Positions 42,845 to 55,177 of a DNA stretch of 64,000 nucleotides are shown piece by piece. The stretch is from contig CAJKAP010000004.1 of assembly GCA_905197905.1 (NCBI GenBank), positions 62,001 to 126,000 on the forward strand, given 5' to 3'. The stretch comes from an uncultured Sutterella sp. (GTDB taxonomy: Bacteria > Pseudomonadota > Gammaproteobacteria > Burkholderiales > Burkholderiaceae_F). A program made the position numbers and the translations under genes. How positions within the stretch are numbered: the stretch's first letter is position 1; each line of letters starts with the position of its first letter. The notes beneath the pieces were generated by a model that did not search any database, was not told where the DNA came from, and saw only the letters and a list, made by a program, of their open reading frames with translations.

Positions 42845-43618
42845 CTACTCCCAGTAGCAACGTTTAATGAGTGTGCGAAGCGCAGCGTTCTCAGACCTTA
42901 AGAGAGACTCAGGGTTTCCGTCCGCCAAAATCCCCCCTTCGCCCAGCACGATCACCCGGTCGCACAGCGTAACGACCGCTTCTAAATCATGGCTCACGAA
43001 AAACCAGAGGCTCTCTTTGGGCTTCGTTTCCTTTAGGTAGCGTAAAACCGTATTCTGGTGCAGTGCATCCAATGCAGAGAGTGCTTCATCAAAAAAGGTG
43101 ACTCTTGCCTCGGACAAGAGTGCTCTCGCAATGGCCACCCTCTGGCACTGTCCGCCAGAGAGTTCACGCGGAAAAGCAGTGAGCAATTTTTCTGAGAGCC
43201 CTAATGCGTGCAGCACTTCCCTCATACGGGCATGCTCGTCTTCTCTTTGGCCCTTTAGGCGCAGACTCCCTAAAAGTGCCCCTTCAAGGGTTAAGTCTGG
43301 GTTGAGCGCAGAACTGCTATCTTGAAAAACCGCCGCAAAGTCCCCGGGGTGCGCCGTTTGCCAAGCCGCAGGGCTCATTCCTTCAATCGTAATCGTGCCA
43401 GTGCTAGGCGCTTCAAGCCCCATCATGAGGCGCGTGAGCGTTGTTTTCCCTTCGCCAGAATACCCCATCAAGCCCACACATTCGCCAGGGTGAAATTCAA
43501 GGTTTAGGTTTTGAAAAACGGTTTTCCCTTCTTCACCTAACCATTTAGCCAAGCGACCACCGCCGTAGATTTTCCCAAGATTTCTGATCGAAATGAGAGG
43601 CGCAGTTTTCTCTTTCAT
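42845..43618 (-). CDS. nikE: Nickel/peptide ABC transporter ATP-binding protein
   Basis: A 257-residue ABC ATPase of the OppF/NikE type. Walker A is GYSGEGKTT, the signature LSGGQCQRVAIARALL and Walker B runs into FFDEALSALD, with SHDLEAV as the switch region. It partners the NikD domain of the fusion protein. The ATG overlaps the stop of nikCD (TGATG) and GGAGG lies seven bases before it, so the two are translationally coupled; an in-frame GTG one codon earlier is less likely. Confidence 0.9.
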   Translation of the reverse strand: MKEKTAPLISIRNLGKIYGGGRLAKWLGEEGKTVFQNLNLEFHPGECVGLMGYSGEGKTTLTRLMMGLEAPSTGTITIEGMSPAAWQTAHPGDFAAVFQDSSSALNPDLTLEGALLGSLRLKGQREDEHARMREVLHALGLSEKLLTAFPRELSGGQCQRVAIARALLSEARVTFFDEALSALDALHQNTVLRYLKETKPKESLWFFVSHDLEAVVTLCDRVIVLGEGGILADGNPESLLRSENAALRTLIKRCYWE

Positions 43619-45711
43619 CACTTTGCCTCCGTATGTTTATGATCGTGATCGTCTCCATGCGAATGTGCGTGGGGATGACCGTGCGTGTGCGCATGACTGT
43701 GCTCATGATCGTGGTCATGCTCATGATCATGAGCATGATGGTGATGCCCGTGCGAGTGTTCCGCATGGTGCATCTGATGGTGCGCAATCTCTTCTTCCAA
43801 GTGCGCCAGAAGCCCGGCTTCATCGTGTCCCTGCTCTCGCACATCGCTTGCCAAGTGGTGATGTTCTTTCCCTTCACGGTGAAGCAAATCGTGTGCCACG
43901 CTGGCCCCTACGCCCTTTTGAGAGACTTCAGCGAGTAGCCTATCGAGTGCTTTTTCTTTTTGCTGGTGCGAGTGCACCAAGGCGCGTGTATACGGATCCG
44001 CGGGGTGCTTTAAAAGTGCCCCTGCGCCCGACTCAATCACGCGGCCATTTTGCATCACAATGAGCCGATCGGCTAAGCGCTCTGCGAGCGTTAAATCATG
44101 CGTAATCACTAAAAGGGTCATCCCAGAGGCTTTTAAGCTCACGAGCGTTTCAACCACTTCGCGCGTCGATTCAGCATCAAGCGATGCGGTGGGCTCATCA
44201 ATAATAGCGACAGAGGGTTCTCGCAAAAGCACAGTCGAGAGAAGCGCACGCTGGGCCATCCCGCCAGAAATTTCAGCGGGGTAAGAGGAGAGTACGCGCT
44301 CGGGCTCCGTGAAGCGAAGCCGTGCGAGGACGTCCACGATTTTCTGGCGACGTGCCTCAGCGCTCATCACCTCTCCCTTTTCTTTAAGGCGAAGTGAGAG
44401 AACGGCATCGAGCTGTTTACCAACTTTAGCCAGCGGTTCAAACGCCGTCATCGCGTTTTGCACAACGTAAAGCAACTTTGCACCACGAGACGCGGCTCTA
44501 TGATCGACTGTCTCCAAGAAAATCGCCTCTCCATCAAGCCACACTTCCCCCGTGACTTGGAATTTGGCGGGCAAAAGTCCCACTAGGGCGCGCGAGAAAA
44601 GGGTTTTCCCAGCGCCCGATTCGCCCAAAATCACCAAGGCTTCGCCTCGTGTGACAGCGAGCGCGGCGTGAGTGACCAATTCATAGCGAGCGCCCCCTTT
44701 GTCTTCTAGCGCAATCGAGAGTCCACGAACCGTTAATCCCTGAGGCAAAACGGGAATAGGCACTTCCCCTTTTTCTAAAGACTGAGGCGGTAAGATATCC
44801 CCTGCTCGTTTATTTTCCCAGTGCGAAAACCCTTTTTGCACGCGAGTATCTAGCGCATCGCGCAACGCATCTCCTAAAAATGAGAGGGCTGCCACGACAA
44901 ACAAAATCGCCAACCCGGGAATCCACGAGAGCCAAGCGTGTACGCTCATCACTTCTTTGCTTTCCGCGAGCATCATCCCCCACTCTGGCGTCGGAGGTTG
45001 TAAGCCAAGCCCTAAGAAAGAGAGTGTGGAAATTAAGAGCAAAATATGCCCCGCATCAAGGCTCATCAAAACGAAGAATTCCCCAAGAGCACCAGGGAGA
45101 ATATGTTCTTTCACGAGTTGCCAACGAGAAACCCCACTCACGCGCGCGGCTTCCACATAACCCTTAGAAAGGAGTCCCTTCACAATCGTGCGCGCCATAC
45201 GCGCGTACCATGGCCACATCGCGACAACACTGGCGAGCACAATCGAAAAGACGCCAGGCCCCATAATCCCCACGAGTGCCAACACCGTCACTTCACTCGG
45301 AAACGACATCATCACGTCGGCAAAGCGCATCATGAGGTTTTCTGTGCGACCGCGCGACATGGCGGCCGTAATCCCGTAGACCGTTCCGACGAGCGCAATG
45401 AGAAGCATGGTGAGAAGCGCGGTGAAAACGCTTGTGCGAATCCCCCAAAGTAGACGAGAGAAAATATCGCGCCCTAGCTGATCCGTACCCAGCCAGTGCT
45501 CACTGCTGGGGAGCGCAAACTTTTGCCCTAAAGAAATCGTGATGGGGTTATCGAGCGGCAAAAAAGGAACGGCAAGCCCCAGAAGAATCACCGCACAAAG
45601 AAGAAGCAACCACGCACGCGCGGCACGCCACGCCCAAAGGCGCGCAAAAAGACGATGAAGCGCAGAGGGCATCGGACGATTGGCGGTTGAGGAAGGCGGC
45701 GTGGCGTTCAT
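43618..45711 (-). CDS. nikCD: Fused NikC permease - NikD ATPase with histidine-rich tail
   Basis: A 697-residue fusion. Residues 30-295 are an OppC/NikC permease (LGTDQLGRDIFSRLLWG at 74-90, EAARVSGVSRWQLVKEHILP at 187-206). Residues 325-585 are an OppD/NikD ATPase with Walker A GESGAGKT (363-370), signature ISGGMAQRA (481-489), Walker B IIDEPTASLD (503-512) and THDL. From about 644 the tail has roughly 26 histidines among 54 residues, alternating with Asp, Glu and Ala, on the cytoplasmic side, suited to nickel binding or storage. The frame is continuous without a stop between the domains. It has its own operator-promoter. Confidence 0.9.
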   Translation of the reverse strand: MNATPPSSTANRPMPSALHRLFARLWAWRAARAWLLLLCAVILLGLAVPFLPLDNPITISLGQKFALPSSEHWLGTDQLGRDIFSRLLWGIRTSVFTALLTMLLIALVGTVYGITAAMSRGRTENLMMRFADVMMSFPSEVTVLALVGIMGPGVFSIVLASVVAMWPWYARMARTIVKGLLSKGYVEAARVSGVSRWQLVKEHILPGALGEFFVLMSLDAGHILLLISTLSFLGLGLQPPTPEWGMMLAESKEVMSVHAWLSWIPGLAILFVVAALSFLGDALRDALDTRVQKGFSHWENKRAGDILPPQSLEKGEVPIPVLPQGLTVRGLSIALEDKGGARYELVTHAALAVTRGEALVILGESGAGKTLFSRALVGLLPAKFQVTGEVWLDGEAIFLETVDHRAASRGAKLLYVVQNAMTAFEPLAKVGKQLDAVLSLRLKEKGEVMSAEARRQKIVDVLARLRFTEPERVLSSYPAEISGGMAQRALLSTVLLREPSVAIIDEPTASLDAESTREVVETLVSLKASGMTLLVITHDLTLAERLADRLIVMQNGRVIESGAGALLKHPADPYTRALVHSHQQKEKALDRLLAEVSQKGVGASVAHDLLHREGKEHHHLASDVREQGHDEAGLLAHLEEEIAHHQMHHAEHSHGHHHHAHDHEHDHDHEHSHAHTHGHPHAHSHGDDHDHKHTEAK

Positions 45712-45769
45712 GGATAAGTTTCTTTGGGGCGAAGAAAATCGGAATGCGGAGCATTCTACTCCAATTCGT

Positions 45770-45803
45770 ATTTTACTTCATACAAAAATAAGTTTTGTAT
45801 GAA
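45770..45803 (-). promoter_or_regulatory. nikCD promoter with palindromic operator
   Basis: The same palindrome as at nikA (45777-45803, one mismatch between arms), again followed after one base by a -10-like TAAAAT (45775-45770). The identical phase to both -10 boxes argues for one regulator controlling both transcripts. The leader then has a small GAATGC-TCC-GCATTC hairpin before the start codon. Confidence 0.7.
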
Positions 45804-45813
45804 AGATAAAAGG

Positions 45814-45853
45814 AAAAACGCCTCGAACCACTTTCACAGCGATCCGAGGCGTT
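45814..45853 (-). terminator. Terminator after purL
   Basis: AACGCCTCG and CGAGGCGTT around a 19-base loop; on the minus strand a U-run follows. It separates purL from the nik promoter. Confidence 0.75.
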
Positions 45854-45877
45854 AAAAGTTAAAGCCTAGCCGAGAAC

Positions 45878-49822
<3,945 letters not shown>

Positions 49823-50067
49823 AGTCTTCCCAATCAGAAAGCCCGAAGGCATAAAGGATTAATAAAAGTGGCCTGCTTTTCTTCTTTTAAAAGTCAAAGC
49901 AGAAAGACAAACGCCCTACTCCTTACTGGAAAAAGGCACTTTTCTTTCGGCTTTAGCATTTCTCAAGTGTGGTCAAGAAAAAAGCACTTCCTTCATGCAC
50001 GCTGATTATAGCGGAGTGAACCTCGCCTTGCCGATGAAAGAGACGGCTTTCTGGCTCATTAAAACGG
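49823..50067. other. Intergenic region upstream of purL
   Basis: About 250 bases between purL and the terminator of the next unit; it should contain the purL promoter. No PurR-like palindrome or other clear site was found and no gene is supported. Confidence 0.5.
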
Positions 50068-50096
50068 AAAAAAGCGCTTCTTAGTTCAGAAGCGCT
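50068..50096 (-). terminator. Terminator of the quinone-reductase/SDR operon
   Basis: AGCGCTTCT and AGAAGCGCT around a six-base loop, followed on the minus strand by a U-run. Confidence 0.85.
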
Positions 50097-50135
50097 CTCT
50101 TTCCTTTAGCTAGCACGGCAAAGCACTATGGCAAC

Positions 50136-50552
50136 TCACTTCGCTTTTTCAAACCGGACTTTTGTATTTTCTCGTCCAAGAATCGCCGAGAAGTCACCAT
50201 CAAAGCGTCCTAGATGCACCAAGCCACGAGACCTGGCATGTGGTCGATAGAAAATAGCCACATTACCCCACGGCGCATAGTAGTTAATGTCGCCAACCGC
50301 TGCCGCAACGCCATCGGGCGCACGGCTTGTGTCTAACTTGCGCGGCAGGTAGCTGATTTTCTCTTCACCCGCGTAGTCGCTTAGCTCCAACTCAAGCGGC
50401 AGCATCTGGTAGAAATCTTTGGCCGCTTCGCCGCTAGCGAGCGTTGCAGTGAGTGTCTCACCGTTTGCAATCACATGAATTTTCATTTCTGATTCCTCGG
50501 CAAAAGTCATCGTCGAAAGAAACAAACTTAAAAGAAAAATCGCTTTTTTCAT
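50136..50552 (-). CDS. Exported cyclophilin-like fold protein
   Basis: A 138-residue protein with a Sec signal (MKKAIFLLSLFLSTMTFA) and a cyclophilin-like domain of the bacterial type (PF18050-like): ETLTATLASGEAAKDFYQMLPLEL, then SYLPRKLDT and GDINYYAPWGNVAIFY. Members are often encoded beside flavodoxins and reductases, as here. They lack the proline-isomerase active site and their role is unknown. The ATG at 50552 is preferred over an overlapping GTG because it gives a proper signal peptide. It is the last gene of the three-gene operon. Confidence 0.85.
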   Translation of the reverse strand: MKKAIFLLSLFLSTMTFAEESEMKIHVIANGETLTATLASGEAAKDFYQMLPLELELSDYAGEEKISYLPRKLDTSRAPDGVAAAVGDINYYAPWGNVAIFYRPHARSRGLVHLGRFDGDFSAILGRENTKVRFEKAK

Positions 50553-50566
50553 GACTTTTTCGTGAT

Positions 50567-51319
50567 TTACCACGGCTGCGTTGTCGGTCCCAGCGTGAAT
50601 TCACTCACATTGGTGTCGTCTGGCTGGCTAAGCGCAAAGGCGACTACGTTAGCCACACGTTCAGACGGAATTTCGTAGGTGTCATAGAGCGCACGATAGC
50701 CTTCCGAGGTGTCCTTGTCTGTAATACTGTCAACCAACTCCGACTGCACTGCTGCTGGGTAAATCGTCGCGGTGCGAATATTCGTACCAGCTTGTGCAGA
50801 TTCCATGCGAAGCGCTTCCATGATGGCCTTCACAGCCCACTTCGTTCCGCAATAGACACCCGCGCCAGGATAGACTTTGAGACCTGCAACAGAAGAAACC
50901 GCAATGACGTGACCGGACTTTTGTGCTTCAAAGGTTGGCAAAACGGCGGCAATCCCGTTGAGCACGCCCTTAATATTCACATCCACCATGGCATTCCAAT
51001 TGGCGGTCTCAAGTGCCGAGAGTGGTGAATTTGGCATCAAACCCGCATTTAAAAAGATGGCATCGACTTTGCCAAAAGTAGATTTAGCAAGCTCTATCAG
51101 GGCAGCGTTGTCTTCGGGCTTCACCACATCAGTGACGCGATAGACGGCTTCACCGCCTGCGGCTTTAATCTTTTCGACAATTGCTTGGAGCTTTGCTTCA
51201 CGGCGCGCCCCCAAGACGAGCTTGGCACCTTCTTTGGCGAGCTTATAAGCCGTAGCTTCACCAATGCCGCTCGAAGCACCCGTAATAATCACGACTTTAT
51301 TGTCAATGTTATTCATCAC
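50567..51319 (-). CDS. Short-chain dehydrogenase/reductase
   Basis: A 250-residue classical SDR. The nucleotide-binding motif is TGASSGIGEA (14-23), with NAG as LNAGLMP, and the catalytic Ser (AVSSVAG), Tyr and Lys (YCGTK) present. An arginine-containing GARREAKL after strand 2 favours NADP. The C-terminus ends FTLGPTTQPW, common in the YdfG/YdaD-like subgroup acting on small hydroxy compounds. Cytoplasmic. It lies between the quinone-reductase-like and cyclophilin-like genes and is divergent in the operon from a LysR regulator. Confidence 0.88.
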   Translation of the reverse strand: MMNNIDNKVVIITGASSGIGEATAYKLAKEGAKLVLGARREAKLQAIVEKIKAAGGEAVYRVTDVVKPEDNAALIELAKSTFGKVDAIFLNAGLMPNSPLSALETANWNAMVDVNIKGVLNGIAAVLPTFEAQKSGHVIAVSSVAGLKVYPGAGVYCGTKWAVKAIMEALRMESAQAGTNIRTATIYPAAVQSELVDSITDKDTSEGYRALYDTYEIPSERVANVVAFALSQPDDTNVSEFTLGPTTQPW

Positions 51320-51347
51320 TTTTTCCTTTTTCTTTTTTGAATGGCTC

Positions 51348-51956
51348 TTAGGCAGTTAAACGCGCGATGAGTGCCTCGCGGTATTCCTTTAATTTGCTGC
51401 GCGAAGCGGCTTCAAAAACGAGCGGTTCGAGGTAGGTCATCCCGCAATGAAGCGCGCTTGCCTTCAGCGGCAAAAAGACGTCTTTCAATTCCACGCCAAT
51501 GCGACCATGGGGACCATAGGTAGAACGCCCGCCCGCGGCTTGACTCACCACTAGGAGCTCTTTGCCTTTCCAGAGGTCTGGGCCCACACTCCCCCAGACA
51601 TCATTCATATAGGCTTTCAACATCGGCGTGACGTTAAACCAGTGCGTCGGGAAAATAAAGACGATGCGCTCGTGCTGGCGCGTTAACTCATACTCCGTTG
51701 AGCTATCAATCGCACGGCTGTCAAAACCATAAAGGCTTTCCAGATTGCGTACCGTGACGCCTTCAATACCACGAGCCGTTTCTTCAAAGGCCTTGGTGAA
51801 AGTGGATTGATCTGGATACGGATGAGACACAATCACTAATGTTTTCTTCATGACTTTTCCTTCCTTCGTGTTTTCTTCTGCGGCGTTAGCGACGCCCGTG
51901 AAAGTCGTCGCAGCGAGCACTGCACCCGCTTGAATAAAAGTTCTTCTTTTCATCAC
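51348..51956 (-). CDS. Flavodoxin-fold NAD(P)H oxidoreductase with Tat signal
   Basis: A 202-residue KefF/MdaB-type quinone reductase (flavodoxin_2 fold): LVIVSHPYPDQSTFTKAF at the FMN phosphate loop, IVFIFPTHWFNVTPMLKAYMNDV at the second loop and SQAAGGRSTYGPHG. It starts with a twin-arginine signal, KRRTFIQAGAVLAATTFTGVANA. An in-frame ATG at 51851 (residue 36) has GAAGGAAGG seven bases upstream and would give the normal cytoplasmic enzyme, so two products are possible. Export of a flavoprotein of this type is unusual. It heads the operon opposite the LysR gene. Confidence 0.85.
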   Translation of the reverse strand: MMKRRTFIQAGAVLAATTFTGVANAAEENTKEGKVMKKTLVIVSHPYPDQSTFTKAFEETARGIEGVTVRNLESLYGFDSRAIDSSTEYELTRQHERIVFIFPTHWFNVTPMLKAYMNDVWGSVGPDLWKGKELLVVSQAAGGRSTYGPHGRIGVELKDVFLPLKASALHCGMTYLEPLVFEAASRSKLKEYREALIARLTA

Positions 51957-52067
51957 TTGGCTCCTTCTTTTTTTGAGGATGAAAAAAGTATAGGGAAAGC
52001 TTTTTAATATTACAATTTCTTTATTTTTATGCTAATCTATGCAAAAAATTTATATTAAAGAGAAAAC

Positions 52068-52952
52068 ATGGATATCAAACCACTACGCTACTTTTTGGCA
52101 CTGGCAAAAACAGGATCGGTCTCTGCGGCGGCAGAGTATTTGCATCTCACGCAGCCAGCGGTCTCTCGTCAGCTCTCCGACTTAGAGGAGGCGCTTGATA
52201 CGCAACTTTTTGTTCGGGGAAGTCGTGGCATCACGTTAACGGAAGATGGCGAGCGACTGCGCCATCGTGCAGAAGAGATTTTGGCCTTGGTCTCGAAAAC
52301 AGAAGAAGAATTTAAGCCTTCTAGCGAAGCGGTGAGTGGTGAAATCTATATTGGTTGTGGTGAAACCGTCGTGATGCGTCATCTCATCCACTTTCTGCAC
52401 CAATTCCAAAAAGAATATCCAGAGGTCAAGGTTCACATTATCAGTGCGGATGCCAACGATACCGTAGAAAAGCTCGATCAAGGTCTCCTTGACTTTGGCG
52501 TACTCTTGCTGGAAAGCGCCTTTGTGCGTGTCTATGAAAGTATCGAGTTGCCTGAAAAAGATCGTTGGGGCGTTTTGATGCGAAAAGATGATCCGCTCGT
52601 TGCCAAAAACGTGATTTCGCCAGCGGATTTGCGTGGCATTCCCGTCATCACACCGAGGCAAAGCCACGCGCCAGGCTTTTTGAGTAGTTGGCTCAAATAT
52701 GATTTTGAAGAATTAAATGTCGTCGCAACCTATAACCTTATTTTCAACGCCACGCTGATGGTGGAGCAAGGCATTGGCGTTGCACTGGGCCTCGACAATT
52801 TGGCAAACACCTCTGAAGACAGTCGCCTCACCTTCCGTCCTTTCGACCCAATACTAGAAGTGCCTAGTCACTTTGTTTGGAAGAAATATCGCCCGCTCTC
52901 CAAGGCGGCGGAACTCTTTTTAAATGAAGTGAGAGCGGTCTTAAAGCCGTGA
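52068..52952 (+). CDS. LysR-family transcriptional regulator
   Basis: A 294-residue LysR-type regulator of standard size. The helix-turn-helix is FLALAKTGSVSAAAEYLHLTQPAVSRQLSDLEEAL (about 8-42), close to the textbook sequence. The effector domain starts at about residue 88 (GEIYIGCGET). It is divergent from the Tat quinone-reductase operon with a 111-base AT-rich spacer, so it probably controls that operon. Confidence 0.92.
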   Translation: MDIKPLRYFLALAKTGSVSAAAEYLHLTQPAVSRQLSDLEEALDTQLFVRGSRGITLTEDGERLRHRAEEILALVSKTEEEFKPSSEAVSGEIYIGCGETVVMRHLIHFLHQFQKEYPEVKVHIISADANDTVEKLDQGLLDFGVLLLESAFVRVYESIELPEKDRWGVLMRKDDPLVAKNVISPADLRGIPVITPRQSHAPGFLSSWLKYDFEELNVVATYNLIFNATLMVEQGIGVALGLDNLANTSEDSRLTFRPFDPILEVPSHFVWKKYRPLSKAAELFLNEVRAVLKP

Positions 52953-52975
52953 TCGCGAAAAAAATGAAATGAAAA

Positions 52976-53007
52976 AAGAGCGTCTCCCACTAAAAGGAAA
53001 CGCTCTT
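52976..53007. terminator. Bidirectional terminator, LysR gene / DUF305 gene
   Basis: AAGAGCGT and ACGCTCTT, extended inward by TCC/GGA after a mismatch, between two convergent genes. A-rich and T-rich flanks. Confidence 0.7.
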
Positions 53008-53047
53008 CTTCATTCATCACACAAGGAAACGAATCAGGACTCGTTGA

Positions 53048-53416
53048 TTATTTTTCGAGCCACTTCTTCATCTGCTTGATTTCAGGGTCCTGAGCCTTAA
53101 TGATCTGTTCGGCCAACTTGCGCATTTCAGGGTCCTTGCCGTACTTCAATTCGATTTCGGCCATCTTGATAGCGCCAGCATGATGCGGAATCATGGAGCG
53201 AGCAAAGGCACGGTCAGCGTCAGCATCTTTGATGCCTTCCATCATGTCTTTGTGCATGTCGCCCATCGATTCTACGTATTCCTTTTCATGAGCAGTCTGA
53301 GCGCTCTGATGCATGCTATGCATATCGTGCGCGTTTTCTGCGGTAGCGGCAGCAGCCACACCAGAAAGCGAAGCAACCAAAAGACCAACCAAAAGATTCG
53401 ATTTGAGACTTTTCAT
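53048..53416 (-). CDS. DUF305 family exported copper-type metal-binding protein
   Basis: A 122-residue exported protein. The signal peptide MKSLKSNLLVGLLVASLSGVAAA is followed by a Met/His-rich start (HDMHSMHQSAQTAH). The DUF305 core has FARSMIPHHAGAIKMAEIEL with its paired histidines. Relatives such as CopM bind copper or silver in the periplasm. The ATG at 53416 has AGGAA five bases upstream. No copper pump is nearby; the gene is an isolated unit. Confidence 0.88.
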   Translation of the reverse strand: MKSLKSNLLVGLLVASLSGVAAAATAENAHDMHSMHQSAQTAHEKEYVESMGDMHKDMMEGIKDADADRAFARSMIPHHAGAIKMAEIELKYGKDPEMRKLAEQIIKAQDPEIKQMKKWLEK

Positions 53417-53573
53417 TTGTGTTCCTTTATTGTTTGTCACTCCAAGTGTCCTTGGGGTTTAGGTTTGAAGTTAGGACTCAAGTTTGCACACCGAGTGTTA
53501 ACTTTGCGTTAAATGAAAGTTTCCGTTTCAAGTTTTTAAGATTGCTTGCATTCTTTAGCGTCTACAAAAAGTT

Positions 53574-53610
53574 TGAGGCGCTTCTCCTTTTTCTTTGGAG
53601 AAGCGCCTCA
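53574..53610 (-). terminator. Terminator after nhaC
   Basis: A perfect 14-pair stem (TGAGGCGCTTCTCC with its complement) around nine pyrimidines, with U-rich tails on both strands. It lies 26 bases after the nhaC stop. Confidence 0.85.
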
Positions 53611-53635
53611 TTTTTAGCCAAGAATGATTTCTCGA

Positions 53636-55177
53636 TTAGGCAGCCGCTGGCGTTTTATCGCGACGCATAAAGTGCAAAGCCGTCGTCACGACAATCAACA
53701 AGACCACTGCCGTTCCCAAGGAGAGCGGCAAATTGGCGCCAGAAAGACCCGCCACGAGGTAGCCCACGAAAGCGCAGCCTGCCACGAGCAAACTATAGGG
53801 GAGCTGCGTGGAGACGTGTTCCATGTGATTACACCCAGCCCCAGCCGAAGAGAGAATCGTGGTATCGGAAATTGGCGAGCAATGGTCCCCAAAGACCGCC
53901 CCTGCGAGCGTGGCGGAAAGGCCCACAATAATCAAGTTCGGATCAATAGCGGCCACAACTGGCATCACGATCGGCAAGAGAATCCCGAAGGTCCCCCAAG
54001 CGGTCCCTGTCGAGAACGAGAGGAAGGCGGCGATCAAGAAGACCATGGCAGGCAAGAACACAGCCCACTCTGCCCCACCCGCGGTCACCAAGGACTGCAC
54101 GAACAAGGGAGTCTGGAGCAAATCACGGCAAACGCCAGAGAGCGTCCAAGCGAGCACCAAAATGATGTTGGCAGGGAGCATCAATTTCATCCCTTCCACG
54201 AGCCCCGTCATAAAGTCGGTGAAAGGCACCAAACCGCGCGGCACATAAAGAAGGAAAGCGACAATCAACGTGCCGAACGAGGCCCACACGAGCGCAGGCG
54301 CAGCCGAGGCATTACCCATCGCGCCACCAAAGGTGTGGTAGGCAGGGTCATCACCCCAGTAGCCACCCGAATAGAGGAGCGCCAAAACCGCGAAAACGAT
54401 CAAGGCGAAAATCGGGATCAACATATCAAAGACGCGACCGCGAGCGTTCGATTTCGGCGGTTCGGCCGACGTGGTCGAACTCGTATCTTCTTCCCCACGC
54501 TGAGCGCGTTCTTCAGAGCGGCGCATCGGACCGAAGTCGTAGCCCGTAAAGACGATGAAGAAAACCATTAAGACGCAAAGGAGCGCATAGAAATTCCATG
54601 GAATCGATGCCACAAAGGCAGCCATATCGCTCTCAAAGAGGTCACTTCCTTTCAAGGAAGAGCCCACTGCTGCGGCCCAAGAACTCACTGGCGCAATAAT
54701 ACAAATAGGCGCCGCCGTCGAGTCGATAATATAGGCGAGCTTCGCGCGTGAGATCTTATACTGGTCGCAGATCGGGCGCATCACAGTACCCACGGTCAAG
54801 CAGTTGAAGTAGTCGTCAATAAAGATCAACACCCCTAAACCACCCGTCGCACCCAAGGCGCTACGGCGACCTTTAATCTTGCTCACAGCCCACTTACCAT
54901 AGGCTTTCGTACCGCCCGACATGGCCACGACGTAAACGAGCGCCCCCAGGAGCGAGCAGAAAATCAAAATACTAAAGTCCACCTTGTTGCCCATCGTGGT
55001 GAACGCCGTTTCAAGCGTTCCCATGAGCACATTGCCGTTAGTACCAACGGTATAAATCAAGGTGCCTGTCAAAATCCCCAAAAGCAAAGAAGAAAGCACT
55101 TCTTTGGTAATCAAGGCAAGCGCAATGGCCACGATTGGCGGAATAATCGAGAGCCATCCAGCGTTAAAGGGTTCCAT
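53636..55177 (-). CDS. nhaC: NhaC-family Na+/H+ antiporter
   Basis: A 513-residue inner-membrane antiporter of the NhaC family. About twelve helices are visible. Characteristic stretches are LIFIDDYFNCLTVGTVMRP (about 116-134), IDSTAAPICIIAPVSSW (about 150-166), and in the second half FSTGTAWGTFGILLPIVMP and GDHCSPISDTTILSS. A charged cytoplasmic loop (about 240-262, rich in Glu and Ser) separates the halves. It exchanges sodium for protons, though some family members carry amino acids or dicarboxylates. The 5' region is long and contains a hairpin. Confidence 0.88.
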   Translation of the reverse strand: MEPFNAGWLSIIPPIVAIALALITKEVLSSLLLGILTGTLIYTVGTNGNVLMGTLETAFTTMGNKVDFSILIFCSLLGALVYVVAMSGGTKAYGKWAVSKIKGRRSALGATGGLGVLIFIDDYFNCLTVGTVMRPICDQYKISRAKLAYIIDSTAAPICIIAPVSSWAAAVGSSLKGSDLFESDMAAFVASIPWNFYALLCVLMVFFIVFTGYDFGPMRRSEERAQRGEEDTSSTTSAEPPKSNARGRVFDMLIPIFALIVFAVLALLYSGGYWGDDPAYHTFGGAMGNASAAPALVWASFGTLIVAFLLYVPRGLVPFTDFMTGLVEGMKLMLPANIILVLAWTLSGVCRDLLQTPLFVQSLVTAGGAEWAVFLPAMVFLIAAFLSFSTGTAWGTFGILLPIVMPVVAAIDPNLIIVGLSATLAGAVFGDHCSPISDTTILSSAGAGCNHMEHVSTQLPYSLLVAGCAFVGYLVAGLSGANLPLSLGTAVVLLIVVTTALHFMRRDKTPAAA

